Shown here piece by piece: positions 9,365-17,400 of a DNA stretch of 20,225 nucleotides. The notes beneath the pieces are model-generated. The model was not told the DNA's origin. It ran no database searches and saw only the letters and a list, made by a program, of their open reading frames with translations. Positions within the stretch are counted from its first letter, which is position 1. Each line of letters begins with the position of its first letter. Both the position numbers and the translations under genes were made by a program. Source of the stretch: Clostridia bacterium (GTDB lineage: Bacteria; Bacillota; Clostridia; Oscillospirales; Acutalibacteraceae); NCBI GenBank assembly GCA_017519685.1, contig JAFWRV010000331.1, positions 1 through 20,225 of the forward strand, written 5' to 3'.

Positions 9365-10240
9365 ATGGGAATTGACGGAATAATTCGTAAAGGCATCGGC
9401 GGCTTCTATTATGTTGAAGCCGCCGACGGTGAAATATATGAGTGCAAGGCAAAGGGTATATTCCGCAATAAAGGAATAACCCCTCTCGCCGGAGACAGGG
9501 TTGTGATTTCTCTCAACGATAAAGCGGAGAATACAATCGACGAGATAAAGCCGAGAACAACGGAAATGTCGCGTCCCCCGGTTGCCAATGTTGACCGCCT
9601 TTTCATAGTCGCCTCGACCGTTGAGCCGAAGCCGGTGCTGTTTATAATCGACAAGCTTACCGCGCTCGCGGTTGACAAGGGTATAGAGCCGGTAGTCGTA
9701 TTTACAAAATGCGATATCGAGCCCGGAGACGAATACGCGGAAATATACAGGAAGGTCGGCATAAAGGCATTCTGTATTTCAAATAAAACAGGCGGAAACG
9801 CAAATGATGTTGCCGCCGAATTTGAAGGTCATATCAGCGCCCTGTGCGGCAATTCCGGTGTCGGGAAGTCCTCGCTTCTGAACGCAATTTTTCCCGGCCT
9901 TGACCTGAAGACCGCGGCAATCAGCGAAAAGCTCGGCAGGGGCAGGCATACGACCAGACACAGCGAGCTTTTCAAGGTCAACGGTGGTTATGTCGCGGAC
10001 ACTCCGGGATTTGCTTCCCTTGTTTCGCAGGACAGTGAATTTGTTTCGAAAGAAAATCTGCCGTTTGCCTTCGGAGAGTTTGTGCCGTATCTCGGCAAAT
10101 GCCGCTTTTCAACCTGCCGCCACGTCAATGACAAAGGGTGCAAAATAGTTGAAGCGGTTGAAAGAGGAGAAATCCCCGTTTCGAGGCACGAGAGCTACTG
10201 CATGATGCTTGAGCACGCCGAAAGCATCAGGAAATATTGA
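9365..10240 (+). CDS. rsgA: Ribosome small subunit-dependent GTPase
   Basis: RsgA (YloQ/CpgA) is a circularly permuted GTPase that checks late 30S subunit maturation. The order is an N-terminal OB-fold (residues 1 to about 65), then G4 TKCD at 114-117, G1 GNSGVGKSS at 162-170, G2 RGRHTTRH at 192-199 and G3 DTPG at 212-215. G4 before G1 is the hallmark permutation. A zinc site follows: C246, C251, H253, C259. At 291 residues it is full length. The start is 5 bases after prkC, with GGGAG inside the end of prkC. In B. subtilis rpe and thiN come next; here the run ends instead at a terminator. Confidence 0.97.
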   Translation: MGIDGIIRKGIGGFYYVEAADGEIYECKAKGIFRNKGITPLAGDRVVISLNDKAENTIDEIKPRTTEMSRPPVANVDRLFIVASTVEPKPVLFIIDKLTALAVDKGIEPVVVFTKCDIEPGDEYAEIYRKVGIKAFCISNKTGGNANDVAAEFEGHISALCGNSGVGKSSLLNAIFPGLDLKTAAISEKLGRGRHTTRHSELFKVNGGYVADTPGFASLVSQDSEFVSKENLPFAFGEFVPYLGKCRFSTCRHVNDKGCKIVEAVERGEIPVSRHESYCMMLEHAESIRKY

Positions 10241-10297
10241 AATATTAATCTATTGAAACATTAAATTATTAAGGTTTATTTATAATAAAAATAATAA

Positions 10298-10330
10298 AAG
10301 CGGGTACACTCCGAAAGAGCGTACCCGCTT
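10298..10330. terminator. Strong hairpin terminator between convergent operons
   Basis: A perfect 10-bp stem (AAGCGGGTAC with GTACCCGCTT) is extended by an inner CTC/GAG after one mismatch, with loop CGAAA. Read on the minus strand, the stem is followed by a T-rich tract (TTTTATTATTTTT), which fits termination of the redox operon. On the plus strand the tail (GATATTTTGTTT) is weaker but usable. It lies between the ends of rsgA and the DUF1667 gene, so it probably serves both directions. The AT-rich stretch 10241-10297 before it holds nothing else I can identify. Confidence 0.85.
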
Positions 10331-10356
10331 GATATTTTGTTTGTGATTATCCCGCT

Positions 10357-10722
10357 TTATCTTGCAGGGCAATGATTGGTAGCGACGATGTTTATGCCGG
10401 TGTTGCATACGTTTTCAACGAGAACATCGCCGAGAGCGACAGGCGCCTTGGCGCACGCCTTGTTGATTTCTTCCATGCAGTCGAAAATCTTCTCTTTGGG
10501 AAGAGCGCCTGCTGATTTGCAGGGAACGACATTGTGAATTCCGCCTTCAACCTTGACGGTTGTGGCAAGACTTCTCTGAGGATGTGTGCACTCGTTTACA
10601 GCATAGACTTCACCGCGCTTGCAGGTGTTTCCCTTTACGCTGAGAACTTCGCCGCTGTCGCTGAGTTCAACGGTTATCGCGCAGCCCATGGGGCATGTTA
10701 CACAGGTAATGTTTTTTGTCAT
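10357..10722 (-). CDS. DUF1667 protein with CXXC motifs
   Basis: This is a small cysteine-rich protein of the DUF1667/COG3862 family, which is regularly found beside GlpA-like enzymes in Bacillota; its biochemical role is not settled. Cysteines in the N-terminal third are C7, C10, C14 and C34 (spacing C-x2-C-x3-C-x19-C), much like the [4Fe-4S] segment at the start of molybdopterin oxidoreductases. More cysteines occur at C45 and in the second half (PCKSAG, FDCME, KACAK, ENVCN, NHCPA). There is no signal peptide or membrane segment. GGAGGT overlaps the end of the upstream gene, with a 4-base gap, so it is translationally linked to the FAD enzyme. An electron-transfer role is inference. Confidence 0.9.
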   Translation of the reverse strand: MTKNITCVTCPMGCAITVELSDSGEVLSVKGNTCKRGEVYAVNECTHPQRSLATTVKVEGGIHNVVPCKSAGALPKEKIFDCMEEINKACAKAPVALGDVLVENVCNTGINIVATNHCPAR

Positions 10723-10726
10723 TCTA

Positions 10727-11980
10727 TCATACCTCCACAGTTATTTCTATCACGCCGTCTTTGGCAAAGCTCTTGAGCATATCGTTTTTGAGAACGACAT
10801 TTTCCATTTCGCCGGGAGCAAGACGGGGTCTTTTACGGCTGATGATTTCCTCGCCGTTATATCTGACCTTGACGGTCGCGTTTTTGAAGGTGGAGCCGAC
10901 TCTGAAGAAGAGCTGAACGTCGCCTTCGTTTTTGATGTTGACCTTCTGGGGAACAATGTAACGAACCGCGTCGACACCCTTTGTGGTGATGTATTCGGGA
11001 TCGGATTTCTTGCCCAGAACATATCTTGCGGCGCCTTCGCCCGCAATCTGGCTTTCCTTGGTAACGAAGTCAACGAGGTCGTGAACGTGAAGAACGTTTC
11101 CGCAGGCAAATACGCCTTTGTGGTCGGTTTCTCTGTATTCGTCAACGATTGCGCCGCTTGTAACGCGGTCAATGGAGATGCCGACATTTCTTGTGAGCTC
11201 GTTTTCGGGAATAAGGCCGACGGAAAGCATAAGAGTGTCGCACTCGATATACTGCTCGGAGCCGGGAATCGGCTTCCTGTTTTCGTCAACCGCCGCTATC
11301 GTAACGCCGGTGACTCTGTCCTTACCGTGAATATCAACAACCGTATGGCTGAGATAAAGAGGAATTCCGAAGTCGTCAAGGCACTGAACGATGTTTCTGG
11401 TAAGGCCGCTTGAATAGGGCATCAGTTCGCATACGCATTCAACCTTTGCTCCCTCAAGAGTCATACGGCGCGCCATAATAAGACCTATATCGCCGGAGCC
11501 GAGGATAACGACTTTTTTGCCGGGCATATAGCCGTCGATATTAACATATTTCTGCGCCGTGCCTGCGCTCATAACGCCGCTCGCTCTGGTGCCGGCGATG
11601 TTGAGAGCGCCTCTCGGCCTTTCTCTGCATCCCATGGCGAGAATGACTGCCTTCGCCTGTATTTCAAGCAGACCGTCGGTCTTGTTTACGGCATAGACAA
11701 CATTGTCCTGAGTGATTTCAAGCGCCATTGTGTCAAGTTTATATTCGATTTTTTCATCAAGAACCTGCTTGATGAATCTGTCCGCGTATTCGGGACCGGA
11801 GAGTTCTTCGCCGAAATACTGAAGACCGAAACCGGTGTGAATGCACTGCTCGAGAATGCCGCCGAGTGACTCAGCTCTTTCGAGGATGAGGATACTGTCA
11901 ACGCCGCATTCTTTTGCTTTGAGGGCTGCCGCCATACCTGCGGGGCCGCCGCCGATTACAACTATATCATAATTAAGCAT
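10727..11980 (-). CDS. FAD/NAD(P)-dependent oxidoreductase (redox operon, second gene)
   Basis: This cytoplasmic flavoprotein has the pyridine nucleotide-disulfide oxidoreductase fold. G10GGPAG15 in the first beta-alpha-beta unit binds FAD. A second dinucleotide site (VVILGSGDIGLIMARR, about residue 150) should bind NAD(P)H. FACGNVLHVHDLVDFVTKES near residue 320 is the C-terminal FAD contact. The last 80 or so residues form a beta-rich tail. It lacks the CxxxxC disulfide of thioredoxin or lipoamide reductases. Bacillota homologues lie between a GlpA-like enzyme and DUF1667, as here, and are sometimes labelled GlpB-like. The start at 11980 has GGAGG at 11988-11992 and follows the preceding gene by 15 bases. 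The natural electron acceptor is unknown. Confidence 0.92.
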   Translation of the reverse strand: MLNYDIVVIGGGPAGMAAALKAKECGVDSILILERAESLGGILEQCIHTGFGLQYFGEELSGPEYADRFIKQVLDEKIEYKLDTMALEITQDNVVYAVNKTDGLLEIQAKAVILAMGCRERPRGALNIAGTRASGVMSAGTAQKYVNIDGYMPGKKVVILGSGDIGLIMARRMTLEGAKVECVCELMPYSSGLTRNIVQCLDDFGIPLYLSHTVVDIHGKDRVTGVTIAAVDENRKPIPGSEQYIECDTLMLSVGLIPENELTRNVGISIDRVTSGAIVDEYRETDHKGVFACGNVLHVHDLVDFVTKESQIAGEGAARYVLGKKSDPEYITTKGVDAVRYIVPQKVNIKNEGDVQLFFRVGSTFKNATVKVRYNGEEIISRKRPRLAPGEMENVVLKNDMLKSFAKDGVIEITVEV

Positions 11981-11995
11981 TGTTTTTCCTCCTCC

Positions 11996-13426
11996 TTATT
12001 TCGTTCTCTCGTAGAGTATTTTTGAATCGCCGCCGAACTTCGTTATCTCGTTGATTTCAACGCCGAGTTCTTTTGCGAGCAGTTCAACAACCTTTGAGCC
12101 GCAGAAGCCGCCCTGGCAGCGTCCCATACCCGCGCGGGTTCTTCTCTTTACGCCGTCAACATCTCTGGCGCCGGCGGGAGCGCGGATGGCATCGAGAATT
12201 TCGCCCTCTGTGATGGTTTCACAGCGGCAGATGATTCTGCCGTAGGCGGGATTCTTCGCGATAATCGCCTTGCGTTCCTCATTGCTCATGTGTCTGAATC
12301 TGACGGGATCCTTCCTGACGGGATTGAAGTCCGCTTTTTCGGTTGCGCCGAGTTTTCCGGCGACCATATTCTTTACATAGACCGCGATTGCCGGAGCTGA
12401 TGAAAGACCGGGGGACTCAATGCCGGCAACGTTGATGAAGTTTGCGTTCTTTTCGCTTTCCTCGATAATGAAATCGTCTCTGTCGCAGTGCGCGCGAAGG
12501 CCCGCGAAGGAGGTGATGACCTCTCTTGTTGTGAGAACGGGAACGGATTTCTTCGCGGTTTCGAGAATGCTTTCGAGAGCGACGGCTGTTGTCGCCGTGT
12601 CTTCTTTATCCTCAATATCAAGAGCGCTCGGTCCGATAAGAAGGTTTCCGTCAACGGTCGGAGTAACGAGGACACCCTTGCCCATCTTTGAGGGGCACTG
12701 GAATATTGTGTGCTTTGCAAGACCGCCGATGGTCTTGTCGCAGAGCATATACTCGCCCTTACGGGGAACGGTATGAATGGAGCTGTCGCCTATCATGGCT
12801 GCGATTTCATCACAGTAAACGCCGGCGGCGTTGATGACAACTTTAGTGTTGAATGACTCTTTGCCGTCAGAAACGGTGAATTCGTTTCCGTCAAAGTCAA
12901 TTGATTTGACCTCAAAGTTTCTCTTGAATTCAACGCCGTTCACAACTGCGTTTTCGACAGCGGCGATTGTGAGCTCGTAGGGGCAGACGATGCCTGCGGT
13001 CGGAGCCCAGAGAGCGCCTTTTGCTTCTTCGCTGATTGACGGCTCAACTTCACGGAGCTTTTCACGGTCATAGATTTCAAGACCGGGCACGCCGTTTTTA
13101 ACTCCTCTTTCGAGCAGTTCCTTCACCGTTTCCATTTCTTCATCCGAGAAGGCAACAACGAGGGAGCCGACCGGTTTGAAGGGAACGCTGAGGGTTTTGC
13201 AGAGTTCAGGCATAAGCGCCGTTCCCTCGACATTGAACTTTGCCTTGAGGGTTCCGGGCTTTGCGTCGAAGCCTGCGTGAACGATGGCGGAGTTGGCTTT
13301 TGAAGTGCCCATAGCCATATCGTTGCATCTTTCAAGCAGAGCCACTTTGATGTTGCAGCGGCTCAGTTCACGGGCAATAAGAGACCCGATTACGCCTGCG
13401 CCGACTACTGTTGCATCGTAGTTCAT
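11996..13426 (-). CDS. GlpA-like FAD-dependent oxidoreductase with BFD-type [2Fe-2S] domain
   Basis: The N-terminal DAO-type FAD domain opens with VVGAGVIGSLIAREL (G9xGxxG14) and continues with the family stretch GTSKANSAIVHAGFD. The C-terminal domain has four cysteines, C400, C402, C437 and C442 (CRC...CQGGFC), the BFD/[2Fe-2S] pattern found in GlpA and related anaerobic dehydrogenases. The likely reaction is oxidation of glycerol-3-phosphate or a 2-hydroxyacid, with electrons passed to the co-encoded flavoprotein. The annotation often used is anaerobic glycerol-3-phosphate dehydrogenase, but no glpK or glpF is nearby, so the substrate stays open. It is the first gene of its operon, with ribosome site GGAGGT at 13434-13439 and a promoter upstream. 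Confidence 0.92.
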   Translation of the reverse strand: MNYDATVVGAGVIGSLIARELSRCNIKVALLERCNDMAMGTSKANSAIVHAGFDAKPGTLKAKFNVEGTALMPELCKTLSVPFKPVGSLVVAFSDEEMETVKELLERGVKNGVPGLEIYDREKLREVEPSISEEAKGALWAPTAGIVCPYELTIAAVENAVVNGVEFKRNFEVKSIDFDGNEFTVSDGKESFNTKVVINAAGVYCDEIAAMIGDSSIHTVPRKGEYMLCDKTIGGLAKHTIFQCPSKMGKGVLVTPTVDGNLLIGPSALDIEDKEDTATTAVALESILETAKKSVPVLTTREVITSFAGLRAHCDRDDFIIEESEKNANFINVAGIESPGLSSAPAIAVYVKNMVAGKLGATEKADFNPVRKDPVRFRHMSNEERKAIIAKNPAYGRIICRCETITEGEILDAIRAPAGARDVDGVKRRTRAGMGRCQGGFCGSKVVELLAKELGVEINEITKFGGDSKILYERTK

Positions 13427-13463
13427 AGATAAGACCTCCGGTTTTATGTATTATCAAAATATT

Positions 13464-13492
13464 ATTATACTACTCGTAATTCATTTTTACAA
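13464..13492 (-). promoter_or_regulatory. SigA-type promoter of the redox operon
   Basis: Read on the minus strand, a -35 TTGTAA (13487-13492), a 17-base spacer and a perfect -10 TATAAT (13464-13469) lie 38 bases before the GlpA-like ATG. The 107-base gap up to the sirtuin stop is otherwise AT-rich, with no clear terminator, so read-through from the sirtuin is possible. Confidence 0.75.
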
Positions 13493-13533
13493 TACAAAAC
13501 AAAAATTTTATTTATAATTATTTCCATATTAAG

Positions 13534-14259
13534 TTATTCAACTTTGATTTTGCTCATGACATTACCCAGACTGTCGTTGATGACAAGCCCGAAAATCGAG
13601 TCCATAGGTGTTGCGTCGCGGTTGATGAGCACAAGGCGGTCGCCGCTGAAATAACGGATGAAGCCCGCCGCGGGATAGACCTTCAGCGAGGTGCCCGCGA
13701 CAATCAGCATATCTGCGTCCGATATTGCCGACACAGCGCCTTCTATTGTCGCCTCGTCAAGACTTTCCTCATAGAGAACGACATCCGGCTTTACCGTTCC
13801 TCCGCAGGAACAGCGGGGTATCCCGTCGGAGTTCACGACATAAGAAATATCGTAGGATTTGCCGCATCTCATGCAGTAATTTCTCAGCACGCTCCCGTGC
13901 AGTTCATAGACGGTTTTGCTGCCCGCGGCAGTGTGCAGACCGTCGATATTCTGGGTGACGACAGCGCTGAGTTTCCCCGCTCTTTCAAGCTCCGCGAGCT
14001 TGAGGTGGGTGATGTTGGGCTTTGCGTTTGGATAATAGAAATATTTTTTGTAAAACTCAAAAAACTCGGCAGGGTGCGCGTCAAAAAAGCTTCTGCTGAT
14101 GATTTCTTCGGGAGGGTATTTGTAATTCATCATATACACTCCGTCAGCCGAGCGGAAATCGGGTATGCCGCTCTCTGTGGAAACACCTGCGCCGCCGAAG
14201 AAAACTATCTTTTTGCTTTCGCTTATCATTCTGTTGAGTGTGTCGGTTTTGCTTTCCAT
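13534..14259 (-). CDS. cobB: NAD-dependent protein deacetylase (sirtuin)
   Basis: This is a Sir2-family enzyme that removes acyl groups from lysines using NAD+. From Met at 14259 the protein has 241 residues: [15 protein letters not shown] (23-37) and TQNIDGLH (102-109) bind NAD, His121 in ELHGS is the catalytic base, and C129, C132, C150 and C152 form the zinc site (the second pair is CxC). [10 protein letters not shown] closes the Rossmann fold. The frame extends upstream to 14322, but I choose 14259: it has GAGGTGA just before it, and the best promoter lies between the two candidate starts, so the upstream ATG would not be transcribed. It is a single gene, same strand as the redox operon. 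Confidence 0.95.
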   Translation of the reverse strand: MESKTDTLNRMISESKKIVFFGGAGVSTESGIPDFRSADGVYMMNYKYPPEEIISRSFFDAHPAEFFEFYKKYFYYPNAKPNITHLKLAELERAGKLSAVVTQNIDGLHTAAGSKTVYELHGSVLRNYCMRCGKSYDISYVVNSDGIPRCSCGGTVKPDVVLYEESLDEATIEGAVSAISDADMLIVAGTSLKVYPAAGFIRYFSGDRLVLINRDATPMDSIFGLVINDSLGNVMSKIKVE

Positions 14260-14278
14260 TTCAGTCACCTCATTTTTT

Positions 14279-14307
14279 ATAATAACACTACCGATGGTAT
14301 TTTTCAA
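14279..14307 (-). promoter_or_regulatory. Promoter of the sirtuin gene, very short leader
   Basis: On the minus strand, TTGAAA (14302-14307), a 17-base spacer and TATTAT (14279-14284) match the SigA consensus at 5 of 6 positions each. Transcription should begin near 14272, immediately before the ribosome site at 14265-14271, leaving a leader of only about a dozen bases. Confidence 0.7.
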
Positions 14308-14338
14308 CACCGTATTCAACAAAATATTGAAATTTCAG

Positions 14339-14367
14339 TTGCAAAAATCATAATATAGTGATATAAT
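14339..14367 (+). promoter_or_regulatory. Promoter of ftsK
   Basis: TTGCAA (14339-14344), a 17-base spacer and a perfect TATAAT (14362-14367) lie about 60 bases before the ftsK start. An alternative pair, TTGAAA at 14327-14332 with TAATAT near 14351, overlaps it and is weaker. The promoter is back-to-back with the sirtuin promoter. Confidence 0.65.
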
Positions 14368-14411
14368 TTTATAATAATTTATAAAATAGGAAAATGTTGC
14401 TCACATTTAAC

Positions 14412-14418
14412 AGGGAGG
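14412..14418 (+). promoter_or_regulatory. Ribosome binding site deciding the TTG start of ftsK
   Basis: AGGGAGG lies 7 bases before TTG at 14426. No ATG or GTG in frame has comparable spacing, so the TTG start is preferred. Confidence 0.8.
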
Positions 14419-14425
14419 AATAATT

Positions 14426-17400
14426 TTGGCTGATACCTCTAAGAAAAAAACGTCTGCGCCCAAGGGCGGAAAAACGCAGACAAAAAAAGCGCCGGCTCCC
14501 GAAATTCCCAAAAAGAAGCCGGCGGAAAAAGCCGCCGCGAAACCGGCGCCCAAAAGCAAACCGAAGCAGGAGGAAAAATACGAAGCGGATCCCGCGAGCA
14601 GAAGACAGGTGACGGCAATTATGCTTATGGCAGTCGCCGCGTTCCTGCTTGCAGTGGTGTTCGTTGAAGGAGAAAGTGTCTGGAACATCATTCATAATTT
14701 CATGTTCGGCGCTTTCGGATTCTGCGCCTATATTCTTCCTCTTTTGCTGATATATATGGGAATAGTTTACGCAAGGAACAAACCGCTCGGGGGAGCGGCG
14801 CTGAATCTTGTCAGCTCGGGAAGCTTCATTGTGTTTCTTGCCGCAGTCATACATCTGATCCGTTCTCAGGCGGATTATCTGCTTAACACCACGCTGTCTG
14901 TCCAGATTAGCGACGTGTGGCAAAAGAGAACGCTTGAAATGAACGGCGGCGTGCTCGGCGCGGTTGTAGGCGGAGCGATAGGAAAACTTTTCGGTAAAAC
15001 AGGCGCGCTCATTACCGTTTTCATCCTTCTCGCGGTTGCCCTGCTTCTGCTTACCGGAATAACCCTGCCCATTCTCGCGTCATATATCGGCAGACCCGTC
15101 AAGGTTATCAGGAAAGCGACCGGCGAGAGATTTGAGCAGAATGCCGCGAAGAGAGAAGAAATAAGAGAACGCAGAGAGCGTGAAGAAGCGGAAGAAGCCG
15201 AAAAGGAAAAAGAAAAACAGAAGATAAAGATGCCTCCGGTTATCACGGATACGGCGGCTTCTCCCGTAAACTCCGATTTTGTTTCAAGAGATATAAAAAT
15301 CAAGGCGCCGTCACCGGATATAAATGTTGACACCGGGCTCAGCGAGCCCGCGATGCCTGTCACTTCAGCGCCTGCGGTAAATGCCGCCGCGCCCGGAGTA
15401 CCGGGAAAAGTGACCGGCAATATAAATATACCTGTCGTCACCATAGACGAACCCGCTTCACCGGAAAAGCCGGTGAAAAAAGCGGCAAAGACCGTGAAGG
15501 CGGCTGCCGAAAAGACGAAGAAGAAAATCGAAAAAATCCCGGACGGCAGCGGCGAAATTGTTGAAAAACATGATTATAAGTTCCCGCCTATCGAATGTCT
15601 TGAGCTTCCCGGAAATTCCGGCGTTACAGACACTAGAGCGGAGATGGAGGCCGGAGCGGGCAAGCTGATAGATACGCTTGAAAGCTTCAGAATAAAAGCG
15701 GAAATAACCGGAATAGTCAGAGGACCTTCTGTCACAAGGTATGAGCTTGTTCCGGAGGCGGGTGTCCGCATCTCGAAAATCACCTCGCTTGCGGACGATA
15801 TAGCGATGCGCCTTGCTGCCCAGAGCGTCAGAATCGAGGCGCCCATTCCCGGAAAATCCGCGATAGGAATTGAAATTCCCAATAACGCCAAATCGACTGT
15901 TACCCTGCGTGAAATCATTGACACTGATACTTACAGAGCCGGCAGACTCAAGAGCAAGCTCAGCGTGGCGCTCGGCAAGAATATCACAGGCGATATCATA
16001 GTTGCCGATATTACCAAAATGCCGCATCTGCTTGTCGCCGGTACCACAGGTTCCGGTAAATCCGTATGTATGAACGCGATGATAATCAGCATCCTTTTCA
16101 ACGCGACTCCGGATGAGGTGCGTCTGCTTCTGATTGACCCGAAACAGGTTGAATTCATTTCATATAACGGCATTGCCCACCTTGAGGTTCCGGTGGTCAC
16201 GGATGTCCGTAAAGCCGCCGGCGCGCTCAGCTGGGCGGTATCGGAAATGGAAAGAAGATACAGGACCTTCTCCGAGTGCAAAGTCAGGGATATCAAGGGT
16301 TACAATAAATTCTGCGACGCCAATCCCGATTTTGAAAAGATGCATCACATTGTCATTTTCATTGATGAGTTATCCGATCTTATGATGGCGGCGCCCAAAG
16401 AGGTTGAGGACTGTATCTGCCGTCTTGCCCAGATGGCGAGAGCGGCCGGCATTCATCTGGTTATTGCGACCCAGAGCCCGAGAGCGGATATCATAACGGG
16501 TCTTATCAAGGCAAACATTCCTTCGAGAATTGCCCTGAAGGTCGCGAACTCAATGGAATCAAGAATTATTTTCGACCAGCCGGGAGCGGAAAAGCTGCTC
16601 GGCAACGGTGACCTTCTGTACAATCCCGTCGGTATCAGCAAGCCGATAAGAATTCAGGGATGCTACATAACCGACGAAGAAAAAGAAGCGGTTTTAAATC
16701 ACATAAAGGCGCAGTCCGAAGCGGATTACAACGACGATGTAATGAGAGAAATCGAGGCAAAAGCGGCAGTTTCCAAAGACGGCCCCGGAAAGGAAACGGA
16801 GGAATCGCTGCTTGACCCGATGTTTGATCAGGCGGTTGAGGTCGTTCTTCTCGCGGGGCAGGCATCGACAACAATGCTTCAGAAGAAACTCAAACTCGGT
16901 TACGCGAGAGCGTCCCGCGTTATGGATGAACTTGAGGAAAACGGCATAGTCGGTCCCTCGGAAGGGGCTAAGCCGAGACAGGTCCTCATATCCAAGCAGG
17001 AATGGTATGAGCGTCAGGCGCTCGCGGGCGGCTCATCGGATAAGCAGCTCAGTTTCAACGACCTTGACGGCGGAGAAAGCGAATACGCTCCGGAAGCCGT
17101 TGAGGAAGAAATCACGGAAGACGATGACGGTGAAGCGCCGTTTGAATACAGTGAAATTCCCGAAGACGAAGAAATCGACGAAGCTGAAACAGTTGAAGAA
17201 ACAGACGAAACCGAAGAAGAGAAAATCCCCGAAATAATTACTGAGGAAATTCCCGAAGATATACCCGAAGATATTCCGGAAGAAATCCCCGAAGAAGTCT
17301 TTAATGAGCCTGTTGAGGAAGACGATTTCGCCGATATATACGAAGACGAGGAAACCGAGCCGGAGGAAGCTTTTGAGGATGAGGTATTCTTTGACGATAT

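Noticed and set aside
10241..10297. Short AT-rich near-repeats after rsgA (ATATTGAAA/CTATTGAAA)
   Set aside because: Too short and AT-biased to be a repeat family; they probably reflect composition of the spacer before the terminator.
10619..11413. 264-codon open frame on the plus strand
   Set aside because: It lies wholly opposite the conserved FAD/NAD oxidoreductase, has no ribosome site or recognisable domain, and its openness follows from codon bias of the real gene.
13800..13812. CxC rather than CxxC in the sirtuin zinc site
   Set aside because: The spacing is, to my knowledge, common among Bacillota sirtuins, and four cysteines are still present.
14260..14322. N-terminal extension of the sirtuin
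   Set aside because: The predicted promoter lies within it, and the start at 14259 has the proper ribosome site and family-typical N-terminus.
14369..14923. Minus-strand frames opposite the start of ftsK
   Set aside because: The Arg/Phe-rich translation mirrors the Lys/Ala/Pro-rich FtsK head; no ribosome site, and it would cross the ftsK promoter.
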